From Enteropsectra breve (Eukaryota > Microsporidia): 39,198 bases of DNA. Positions 10,012 to 18,213 of this stretch are shown here, piece after piece; position 1 is the first letter of the stretch; each line of letters begins with the position of its first letter. The stretch covers positions 1 through 39,198 of the forward strand of contig JALPMN010000623.1 of assembly GCA_024243835.1 (NCBI GenBank). The letters run 5' to 3'. Below the pieces are notes generated by a model. That model was not told the origin of the DNA, ran no database searches, and saw nothing but the letters and a program-made list of their open reading frames with translations. The position numbers and the translations under genes are program-made.

Positions 10012-10242
10012 TTAGCCAAATGTTGTTTTCTCCAAATGTATTTTAAAAACATGCCAACAGTAACGCTGGTTACACGAACAAAACACGCCCTCAGCAGTTT
10101 TGATAAGATTAAATCCTTCTATAGAATAGAAGTGAATCCCAGATAGCTCTTCCTGTATAACCGTAGCGTTTTCTATTTTTCTGTAATCTTCTCCAAGATA
10201 AAGATATGCAAGCTCTTTAGTAACAATCTCTGGCAAAAGCAT
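10012..10242 (-). CDS. Miniature SWIM zinc-finger protein, Sws1/ZSWIM7-like
   Basis: This 76-residue protein starts at an ATG that has GCCC about 14-17 bases upstream on the minus strand. Near its C-terminus it has CSCNQRYCWH, which fits the SWIM pattern CxCx(n)CxH. The part before it (YLYLGEDYRKIEN, then a beta-like FYSIEG segment, then the finger and a helix KIHLEK) follows the order of ZSWIM7/Sws1, the SWIM subunit of the Shu-type complex that helps Rad51 in homologous recombination. It is about half the length of ZSWIM7, with a very short loop between the cysteine pairs. The SWIM motif is seen directly; the Sws1 identity is inferred from order and size. Its start codon overlaps that of a 45-codon plus-strand frame (10241). 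Confidence 0.6.
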   Translation of the reverse strand: MLLPEIVTKELAYLYLGEDYRKIENATVIQEELSGIHFYSIEGFNLIKTAEGVFCSCNQRYCWHVFKIHLEKTTFG

Positions 10243-10378
10243 GGATTTAGATAAAGGGCAGTTTTTCTTTCATAAAACAAGAATTTCGGGAGAAGGCTGC
10301 TGCTCTCATAGCGTTGAAAACTGCACTAAATGCAAAGAAGCCTTGGAATGTGAACAAGTTTATGAAGTTTTATATTGA
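10241..10378 (+). CDS. Possible 45-residue cysteine-rich mini-protein
   Basis: A short frame from ATG 10241 to TGA 10376 encodes 45 residues. It has a compact cluster, GCCSHSVENCTKCKEALEC, of the CC-H-C-C type that could bind zinc. Non-repetitive composition argues mildly for a real gene. Against it, the start overlaps the start of the minus-strand SWIM gene (CATG at 10240-10243), and no C-run precedes it. Frames of this length arise by chance, so it is kept only as a candidate. Confidence 0.3.
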   Translation: MDLDKGQFFFHKTRISGEGCCSHSVENCTKCKEALECEQVYEVLY

Positions 10379-10899
10379 AATGAGACGACAAATCTTGATT
10401 ACTCATTCCCATGCGCCATTTTGAATTCTTACGCTGCCCTATTATTTATCTAGATAATTTTTTAAAGTGTTTATAATAATCTAAGGTACAGCTTGCCAAA
10501 ATGATCGCTAACTTTTAAAACTAGAGTTTAATAATATATCACAATAGCCATTTTATGCTAAAAAAGAGTATTGGCCTTTAACTCTTATCAGTGGAAAATA
10601 CTTAATTCGTTTTTTATTGCAGTATTTTATTAAATACACTCCATAAATGATTCTAATGAGGCAACTGTTTTCTTAAAATCATACGAATCGTTGGGCAAAA
10701 ATAAAAAACATCTATTAAAACTCCTTGATATGAAGGAGCAAGAGACCTCACAATCAAAACATCATTGGCTGCGCGAATTTCTAAAAATAGTAGGTTTAAA
10801 ATGACAGAAGTAAAATAAAATTTCTTTAGAAGTTTTAATATTCCCGCAGCCAAAACATATGTGTTGTTATTAAAAAGCCTTAGGCAATACATGTAAAAG
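10379..10899. other. Intergenic region downstream of cytochrome b5 reductase
   Basis: AT-rich, with no supported gene. A minus-strand frame ending at 10653 overlaps the reductase 3' end; its first ATG would be near 10892. Its composition gives no reason to call it. Confidence 0.4.
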
Positions 10900-11622
10900 T
10901 TAAAATTTATGGACTTTGGTTTTAGGAATTCCGATTTCGGCAAGCAGTCCTGTTAGCTCGCCCTGCTGCTTATCTGGTGTCTTGTTACCACTTATCATTT
11001 CCATGAATCCCGCAGGGCCACAAACGTATATATAATCATACGAATTTTTTTCAATGTGTTTTACAATAAAATCCTTTACATCGGCTTCTTTTACTGCAGA
11101 CAATTTATTGTCTTGAATGTTTTGATCCCGTGTCAGTATAAATCTAGTATCAACGTTTGGAAAGCCAATAAGCTCCTCTTTCAGCAGAATGTCATTTTCT
11201 GTTTTATTGAAATTCAAAAGCGTAAATTTTGAGATGTTTTTGTTGCAGGAAAATGCATGCTGTAAGATCTGATACATCGGCGTGATGCCTGTTCCTCCCG
11301 CTACCATCAAAATATTAACGTGCTCGTTATTCAAGAAAGGCTTTGTAGTGATGTAAGCATTGATCAGTATTGTATCACCTACTTTCTTTCTGCTTAGCCA
11401 CTGCGTCATAACCCCATCTTTGTATATTTTGATAAGCAGCTCGAAGCCATTACTAAATGTTCTTATCGGCGTATAGGGCCTCACACAGCCGTTTTCGGCC
11501 TGAATCATAACACAGGAAGAAACTACAAGCTCCGCTAACTCCTCTTCTGTAACGAATGTAAAATGCATCGTATCCGCTGTGGTGTGCTTTATTTCAGCGA
11601 TTTTAAATACTCTGAATACCAT
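10900..11622 (-). CDS. CBR1: NADH-cytochrome b5 reductase-like FAD oxidoreductase
   Basis: This flavoprotein passes electrons from NADH to cytochrome b5 for sterol or fatty-acid desaturation or similar reactions. From the ATG at 11622 it has 240 residues; the open frame extends seven codons upstream but only to a TTG. The FAD-binding RPYTPI motif is at 48-53, the NADH-binding GGTGITPM at 109-116, and CGP at 201-203. The C-terminal aromatic is VHKF, where the family usually ends in a short F-x-F-like sequence. No N-terminal membrane anchor is visible, so the enzyme is cytosolic or held by a partner. It diverges from the Sel1-repeat gene with a perfect palindrome between them. Confidence 0.92.
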   Translation of the reverse strand: MVFRVFKIAEIKHTTADTMHFTFVTEEELAELVVSSCVMIQAENGCVRPYTPIRTFSNGFELLIKIYKDGVMTQWLSRKKVGDTILINAYITTKPFLNNEHVNILMVAGGTGITPMYQILQHAFSCNKNISKFTLLNFNKTENDILLKEELIGFPNVDTRFILTRDQNIQDNKLSAVKEADVKDFIVKHIEKNSYDYIYVCGPAGFMEMISGNKTPDKQQGELTGLLAEIGIPKTKVHKF

Positions 11623-12119
11623 TATAGCAATTACGTACAACAAAAATTTCTTTTTTTCAAATCCAAAATCAACTGCTCAGCAAATGGACCAAACTATTGC
11701 GCGCAGGATCTTTGTAGAGAGCAGGGAAAAAATTATACTCAACTAAAATTCTTATATGGACAGTGCATATTGTTTAAAGCAGTACAACCAACAGAAATAG
11801 CATACAGATTTACAGCAATTACCGTATTTATCGGTATATAAGCCGCGGCTTATATGTAAAATACTTATTTTAAAAAACTATTTTGGCCTGAGGCTTATAA
11901 ATCAATAAATACGATAGTTTTCGTACAAGGTTTCAAGTGATAAAATCGATCTCCCACAATCGAGTATTAGAATACAATCCGCTGGTGCTAAAACACAGGC
12001 CTGTAGATTTCCACTATTTCTTTACTGCGCATTGCTTATATTACAAGTAGCCAATAAAATAAAATCCCTTAATAAAAGGGGAGTATTTTATTAATTGCGA
12101 TTTCCAGCCCAACTGCACA
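11623..12119. other. Divergent promoter region with palindrome
   Basis: This gap separates the start of the reductase (minus) from that of the Sel1-repeat gene (plus). It holds a 20-bp perfect palindrome (11836-11855) and, before the Sel1 gene, a CCC about 9 bases from the ATG. Plus-strand frames in this gap are not supported. Confidence 0.5.
11836..11855. repeat. Perfect 20-bp palindrome
   Basis: ATATAAGCCG is followed at once by its reverse complement CGGCTTATAT, with no spacer and no mismatch. It lies in the gap between divergent genes, so a dimeric DNA-binding protein is one explanation. GGCTTATAA recurs near 11887. Confidence 0.75.
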
Positions 12120-13313
12120 ATGATCAATGACCATATTTTCTCAATAAACAGTGAGATGATCGATGAATACAGAACTGCATTTCAAAATAACGATCTCCGG
12201 AGCATATTTTGCTTTCTGCACAAATATCTAGATTTTATCGAAAGTGATGAAGAGCCATACAGCAGACTGTTTTTGACCAAAAACCCGCTTCCCAACATGA
12301 AGTCAAATGCGGAGTTTATGGAGGAGTTCAACAGTCAAATTGGAGAGCTTTTAAACAATCTGCTTAGATATGGAAACAAAGCCGGCTACAAAAATTATCA
12401 CGAGGGACAAGTTGTGTGCTATGTGGGCATTGCATTCGAATTTGGCATTTTTGGAAAAAAAGAAGATTTACAACAGGCCTTTTATTACTACAAGATTTCG
12501 GCGCAGCTCAACCATGCACTGGGAACGTACAGACTTGCACGGTGCTATGAGCAGGGAATAGGCACTGCACCCGATTTAAAAAGGGCTATATATTTCTTCA
12601 GATGTTCGGCGAAGCATGGACTCCTAGAAGGGATGCACATGTACGGGATGATTCTCTCCCACGGTTTATATGAAATAGAAAAGGACACAAGAATGGGGAT
12701 ACATTTTCTTTCTATTGCTGCGCTTAATGCGACGCACATTTATCCGTACGCCCTGTACGACATGGCCAGGTGGTATGAAAATCGGCAAAATTCTGCTGAT
12801 GTGATTTCTGATGAAACATATGCTTTTGATCTTTATTCTAAAGGGGCGCAGCTTGGAGAGCCAAACTGCCAGTATAAAGTGGCTCTGATTTTTTCTAATG
12901 GAATACTGGGAAAGAATGTGAATTTGGAAAAAGCATTTGGATTCTACAAAAAAGCTGCTGAGCGGGGGCAGACCGAGGCACAACTTGCTCTTGCTGAGAT
13001 GCATTTTACTGGTGCCGCCGAAACAACAAAAAAGTCTGAAGAATCATATTATTGGGCTATCAAAGCAGGAACAAAAGGGTGTGGAAAGGGCGCTTTTATT
13101 GCAGGGGAATATGCACTAAAGGGATGTGGTATACAGCAAGATTTGCTTTTATCGCAATGGTGGCTCACAATTGCAACCCATGAAGGTTTCGAGCCAGCAA
13201 GCAGTCGTTTGGAAGAGGTCATTCAGGAAGTGCAAAACAAAGATGAAGGGCCGTTCATCCAAGACACTTGCTGCTCCTGTCTCTTCTGTTGTTGTGCAAA
13301 TGCTGAGGCATGA
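12120..13313 (+). CDS. Sel1-repeat protein with cysteine-cluster tail, Skt5/Chs4-like
   Basis: The 397-residue protein consists largely of Sel1-type helical repeats from about residue 85 to 365. Typical units are ALGTYRLARCYEQGIGT...A...F and CQYKVALIFSNG...A..FYKKAAERG. Fungal Skt5/Chs4 has this architecture and activates chitin synthase at the membrane, anchored by a C-terminal prenyl group. Here the protein ends with CCSCLFCCC (384-392), six cysteines in nine residues, followed by ANAEA. That is not a CaaX box, but it would suit multiple palmitoylation. A CCC lies about 9 bases upstream of the start. The Sel1 fold is clear. The chitin-synthase link is an inference from architecture and from the chitinous spore wall of microsporidia; an Hrd3/SEL1L role is less likely because there is no signal peptide or transmembrane segment. 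Confidence 0.8.
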   Translation: MINDHIFSINSEMIDEYRTAFQNNDLRSIFCFLHKYLDFIESDEEPYSRLFLTKNPLPNMKSNAEFMEEFNSQIGELLNNLLRYGNKAGYKNYHEGQVVCYVGIAFEFGIFGKKEDLQQAFYYYKISAQLNHALGTYRLARCYEQGIGTAPDLKRAIYFFRCSAKHGLLEGMHMYGMILSHGLYEIEKDTRMGIHFLSIAALNATHIYPYALYDMARWYENRQNSADVISDETYAFDLYSKGAQLGEPNCQYKVALIFSNGILGKNVNLEKAFGFYKKAAERGQTEAQLALAEMHFTGAAETTKKSEESYYWAIKAGTKGCGKGAFIAGEYALKGCGIQQDLLLSQWWLTIATHEGFEPASSRLEEVIQEVQNKDEGPFIQDTCCSCLFCCCANAEA

Positions 13314-13641
13314 AATGAAATTATAAAATAGAGACTGAAAGATAAATTAAATACTTATTCATAACGGTTTTAAGTTTATTTTGCATGCAAAATGTATGTT
13401 TTGCAACTTTATTTCTAAATATGTTCCTGAAATAATACAAAATTCGCGATATAAAAATACACAGCCAGTACAATTTACTTAAAAAAGCTTTTTATACAGT
13501 TAAAAATAACTGTTAAGATAGAAGTATTTAAACTAACACTATTTATTGACATTAGCAGTATAAAAATATAAATATTTAACAACAACTTTAAAATTCAGAA
13601 TTTGACTAATAGATTTTTAATTTCAGCGGTTAACTTGAATA
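13314..13641. other. Convergent 3' intergenic region
   Basis: The gap lies between the 3' ends of the Sel1 gene and the next minus-strand gene. It is very AT-rich, with AATAAA-like and TTTATT-like sequences on both strands that could be polyadenylation signals. No gene seen. Confidence 0.45.
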
Positions 13642-15168
13642 CTAAACCTTCTTAACGTACACATGGATCAGCTCAACATTGAATCCATCTGGCTCGGAGT
13701 TATCTTTATCAGAAAAGAAGAAATATATTTTTTCTGGATAAACAAGTTCCATTAGCCATACAGTCAGAAAGTGTGTGCCTGAGTTTACCATTTGCCACCG
13801 CTTTTTTAGGATTTCGTGTACATGCAGCATCGGATCATTCGTTTTGATTATTTTAATACGGCCATCTGGAGTACAGACCTTGTCACCATTTTCTACGATC
13901 TCAATAAAGCATTTTTGGCTCAACAATGCCAAATGATCGATTTGAATTAAGCTTAGGCACCTGTTGTAGATACTCCCGAATGTTCTCCTATGATCAAACA
14001 AGTTTGGATTTTGCCTTAGCAAAATATTTAAGTTTTCTTCGTTGAAGTGTGGCCCGAGGCAGTCGATAAATTCCAGCATGATTGAAACCTCATCAAAGGT
14101 AAACTCAGGCAGGCATCTGCCTTCTTTGTCAGGAATCACATTGAAAATCAGGCCGTGTGTTGCCAAATGTTTTACGTCCAACCTTGAGCTATATGACAAC
14201 GCAGCCGCTCCTAGATGAGTAGAATTGATCTGCGCTGGTTGGGCGGAAAGGCTCCAGTGAGACAGCACCAAAAAATACTTTAATTTACAAATTTTTTCCT
14301 TGGCATCATTCCATAGTTCAATCTCTCTCGCAAAATCCGGGCTGATTTTCAAAGAGCAAATATTTTTTGGATAAGGGAAATAGGGCAATGGCATCTTTTC
14401 ACGGTCTACCACCTTTTCCATCCTGAGCATAAAGTTTCGCACATCGCAAGGATTAAGACGCTCCAAAAAATCCAAAGAATGCGGTCTGTATAAAATATTG
14501 GGATATCCATTTGCAGTGCTTACTGGCTCGTAGCGGATCGTTCCATCTTCCTCTGCAATGCACGTCTCTTCATCTTCGTAAGAATAGTCCGTTTCGCTGC
14601 TATCCATGCTGTCTGTAAAGCTTTCATTTGTGGGCCACTGATTTTCAGTACGTTCCTCATCCGAAGTCTCCCCGTTTTGCTGGCTTTCTGATGTCGGATT
14701 CTCCACGGGGTCTTCTGGATCTACAGTATCCAGTTGCTCCCGCTTCTCACTGGGCGTCAAACTGGATAAGTGATTATCAGTAACTCTGTTACTTTCAGCT
14801 TCATCCTTGATTGATTCTTTTTGCTCGATTACATCTAGAGACTCATCATCCTTTAAAGAGCTATATCCCTCACTTTCAATATCCGTACTTGAAGTTGGCG
14901 GGTCGAAACTGCCGTTTCTTTCATAGTAACCGTCAATCTCCTCTTTGATCCACTGATCATCAGCCGGCTCTAGGCCTTCGTTCCTCGCCGTTTCATTTTG
15001 CGTGGATTCTCTTAAACAAAGGTTTTGCACTTCTTTTGCCTCTACCTGACTTGCTGCACTACTATTATCATCGCGTGAGCATGTGTGTTGTCTCGACAAC
15101 TTGCTATCAGTACATCTTATCATCTTTCTTTTTTTCATTACTTTTCTTTGAGTATTTCTCTGTACCAT
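13642..15168 (-). CDS. Protein with acidic N-terminal half, function unknown
   Basis: The protein has 508 residues, and its ATG is preceded by CCCACC. The first 20 residues are strongly basic (QRKVMKKRKM), a possible nuclear signal. Residues about 60-215 are acidic and low-complexity (E, D, S, T). Residues about 225-508 form a well-mixed, probably globular domain with no motif I recognise. An acidic disordered leader before a conserved domain would suit a nuclear or chromatin protein, but this is speculation. Confidence 0.7.
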   Translation of the reverse strand: MVQRNTQRKVMKKRKMIRCTDSKLSRQHTCSRDDNSSAASQVEAKEVQNLCLRESTQNETARNEGLEPADDQWIKEEIDGYYERNGSFDPPTSSTDIESEGYSSLKDDESLDVIEQKESIKDEAESNRVTDNHLSSLTPSEKREQLDTVDPEDPVENPTSESQQNGETSDEERTENQWPTNESFTDSMDSSETDYSYEDEETCIAEEDGTIRYEPVSTANGYPNILYRPHSLDFLERLNPCDVRNFMLRMEKVVDREKMPLPYFPYPKNICSLKISPDFAREIELWNDAKEKICKLKYFLVLSHWSLSAQPAQINSTHLGAAALSYSSRLDVKHLATHGLIFNVIPDKEGRCLPEFTFDEVSIMLEFIDCLGPHFNEENLNILLRQNPNLFDHRRTFGSIYNRCLSLIQIDHLALLSQKCFIEIVENGDKVCTPDGRIKIIKTNDPMLHVHEILKKRWQMVNSGTHFLTVWLMELVYPEKIYFFFSDKDNSEPDGFNVELIHVYVKKV

Positions 15169-16240
15169 GGTGGGTATAAATTTGAAAGTTAATTTATACT
15201 TTTAAATCAGTTTTTAAGTTTATTTTCATTAAATTGCCCTTTTCAAATATTTTTGTACGAAAGAAAAGAATATTTAAAACTTGGTATAATTGCAATTTTA
15301 AGGATTTTAGACTGTATTTTGCTGATAGAATACTTTTCGCTCCTCCTGTTATCTCAGAGAATTTATTTTTACTGATTTTTAAAAATACCAATTAATTAAG
15401 AATATTCAGAGATTGTGTCAAATAAGATAAAGTTGGCCTTAAAAATCTTGCTTATTTTATTAATTTTGTTGCAATCACACTGGAAATGTATTTAGTTGCT
15501 AAAAGCATTTTTACAATTTTTTTTAATTTTAAAAGATTCCTAATATGATAAGGTGTATTTCAGGAAAATCAGAAAGTTAGAGATTCTGTGTTTTAGCAGA
15601 AAATTCAAGAGCAACGGTGCATATTTACACTCATATTATAAACAACAGACGTATAAAAGGCTAGCAGCGAGGCAGCATTTAATATATGCTTCACACCTGT
15701 GTTTTCGACAAAGAAATAAAGTTTTTCACTAAATTAAGATTAAGAAATATTTTTAAAGAATAAATCTATAGTTTTATAGCGCAGAACAAAAACTGGGTTT
15801 GCCAGTCAAGCTTTCCCCCAACCATTAAAGATAATTTCAACAAAAGCAAACTTTACTAAAATGGCACACTGCATTAACCCTTTTATATGTTTCGTTTCAC
15901 ATATACAACCATCTTCATCTACAGTGCTATGCTATATACAGTAAAGTTGCAGTAAAAATTTAATTTGTTTTTTATTTATACAAATGGCGAAATCCACTGT
16001 TTATGCCATAAAGATTATTATGTAAAAGATTTTATTCTAATAAAATGGCCAGCAAGCTTAGATATCTCATACAAAACTGATTTTCTTGTATTTGGTATTC
16101 TGCCATATCATATGTAAACTGCATCTCCGCAGCAGGGTTGAAAATGTTCTATTGGGATGTAGAATCATATGAAGAACCTGCATAAATGTTATTCATATCA
16201 TTTTGGCATCACGCAGATGCAGTTGTTTTACATTGACCTA
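15169..16240. other. Long gene-free stretch
   Basis: No gene is supported over about 1.07 kb. The minus-strand frame at 15194-15391 has a TTG, not an ATG, at its start. A small inverted repeat, TATATGT and ACATATA around an 8-base loop, lies at 15884-15905. No RNA gene was recognised. Confidence 0.45.
15172..15174 (-). promoter_or_regulatory. CCC start-site motif
   Basis: On the minus strand CCCACC directly precedes the ATG at 15168, the same C-run signal as before other genes here. It decides the start of the 508-residue protein. Confidence 0.5.
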
Positions 16241-17482
16241 TCACAGAAAATAATTTTTTTGATAGATTTGCGGATCGAAAAAATTAGTATTATCACCCAA
16301 AAATCGTACTATGCTATAGGTGCTCAGAATTTCCAGCTCCATTATGGCTGCCCCAATGAACAGAAAGGTTGCAGAGGGCCCTCTATAAAAATAGAATGCA
16401 TAAGGCGAGAATGTTTTGTATACAAAACACATTGCCACCACCACGGCAAGGAACTCTTCCATGATGTAGTAAGTTCTTATTTCATTCTTGATTTCCTTAA
16501 GTTTCCAGTATATTTTATTTGAGAGTGCAGATGCCTTGAAGTACGGCTCCAGATGCCCGAATGCAAAGAATAGCTTTACCCGGTTGTATCCCATGAAGGC
16601 AATGCGTTTTTCAATTAAATCTGGATATCCGGTAGCCGTGAAAAGCTCATTTATACCGGCACCAATAAGGTTTAGCGGCGCGAGGAGCGCTGCCACTTTT
16701 ATTGTGAGCGCTAGAAACGCCCAGTCTGCAACACTTCTGTATCTAAAATACGAAAAATGCTTCTTACAGAAATATACGCCATTGACAGCCCGAACAGTAA
16801 ACTGAAAGTCAAACATTACCACAGCTATTACATAGAGATATAGAACAAATGCAAGGTTTCCATCGTTCAACGGGGACAGCATTTTTACAAGCATGGAGTT
16901 TATCATAAGGTAGCAAATAAGCACAAGATTCCTAAATATAAAACCGTAGCTGATTAGTGCTTCCTGACTGAATATGTTTGTCAATGGAACTCTTACCTCG
17001 TATGCAGTGTGCCTGAGAGATTCATACCAGTCCATTGCGATTAGGATATACATAATAAGGGCATTACGTGCAGTAAACCATGCTCCGAGACAGCCCTCTT
17101 TGAATTTGTAAATGACAATGTATGAGACGTATCTAACAATGTTTTGCAAGAGAACGTAGAGACCTATAACCACTAAAATTGAAAATTGAGTGATGGACAC
17201 TGTCAAAAGAAATTCAGTTGCGAGCGCACACGCTTTTATGTAGTAATGCGTAGTAACCAGACGATATAAGGCAGTAAAAACACCGCTGTAGCTTAAATAA
17301 GTGTCGTAGCAGTAAATTTTCTTTTCTTCCGCCAGTTTTGTAAAAGGTGCATTAGCTCTGGTGTGAATGGAAGTAATGATCATAAAGGCTAAGAGGCCCC
17401 ACAGATCCTCTCTCAGTATCCTTATGTATTTTGGAATGTTTTCTAGTCTGTCTTTTTTTGCAATGAACGAGTCTCTTAGCAT
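16241..17482 (-). CDS. Polytopic membrane protein, function unknown
   Basis: The protein has 413 residues from an ATG with a CCC about 10-13 bases upstream on the minus strand. About eight hydrophobic segments are visible (around 86-104, 106-126, 134-150, 178-200, 208-228, 250-276, 340-357 and 368-386). A hydrophilic stretch at 278-338 contains YNRVKLFFAFGHLEPYF. There is no signal peptide, ABC motif or recognisable transporter signature. A multi-pass transporter or ER enzyme would fit, but no family is claimed. Confidence 0.7.
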   Translation of the reverse strand: MLRDSFIAKKDRLENIPKYIRILREDLWGLLAFMIITSIHTRANAPFTKLAEEKKIYCYDTYLSYSGVFTALYRLVTTHYYIKACALATEFLLTVSITQFSILVVIGLYVLLQNIVRYVSYIVIYKFKEGCLGAWFTARNALIMYILIAMDWYESLRHTAYEVRVPLTNIFSQEALISYGFIFRNLVLICYLMINSMLVKMLSPLNDGNLAFVLYLYVIAVVMFDFQFTVRAVNGVYFCKKHFSYFRYRSVADWAFLALTIKVAALLAPLNLIGAGINELFTATGYPDLIEKRIAFMGYNRVKLFFAFGHLEPYFKASALSNKIYWKLKEIKNEIRTYYIMEEFLAVVVAMCFVYKTFSPYAFYFYRGPSATFLFIGAAIMELEILSTYSIVRFLGDNTNFFDPQIYQKNYFL

Positions 17483-18213
17483 TAAAGTATGGGCTTTGCA
17501 AATTTGTGAATTTGAAAGGAAAAATATGCAAAACTGACTATTTTGAACAAGATTTAAAATTCACAGCGAAAAGCATCCTCATCTCTAAACCTTCTTATGA
17601 TATAACTGTGAATTGTAAAATTTTATAAGTTCTTCACGCTTATGCCAGGAATAATTCTAAACAAATTAAAATTTATCCATTTAAGCAACTTTTCATAAAA
17701 TTAAATATTGTTGGAACTGGCAGAATAATGCTATAAGGCAAATATGCTCCATTGATTCAACGCTCTTCCATTTGTGCATTATATTTTTACACTATAGGCT
17801 AGAGAAATGGGATACTCTAACTATGAACTACTAGAAGATATAGAAAAAAGCAAAATGCATTTTAATACACTCCCCCAAACACCTCATAAAACATAGACTG
17901 TATCATGCCTTTCTTACAAGCCCATGAGAAATAACTTTTATATTCCCCATTTATAAATTAAAATATGATACAAAAATACACCACACCACTAGGCCATGCG
18001 TTTTTCCTAAATATTTTATTGAAATTAGAGTTTTGCTGGTTTTCAGGCAAGTAGCGGAAGTATTGAGATTGTAAAATTTAAGCATTGAAAATATCACAGG
18101 CACAGCCTAAGATAAATATGCAGCAGTCTCAATGTGGCATAGTCATATTTTCTTTATAGTTAGTATCTAAAGGAAGTGTTCTGCTTGCTTAGCACTTTTG
18201 TTTCTTGTAACTG
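17483..18213. other. Intergenic region, nothing specific
   Basis: AT-rich DNA of about 730 bp between two minus-strand genes. A CCCC near 17945 is followed by an ATG, but the frame there runs only 29 codons and is not called. Confidence 0.4.

Noticed and set aside
10653..10943. Frame overlapping the end of cytochrome b5 reductase
   Set aside because: Its first codon is TTG; from the first ATG only about 79 codons remain, without any motif.
15194..15391. 65-codon minus frame upstream of the acidic protein
   Set aside because: It begins with TTG and has no recognisable content.
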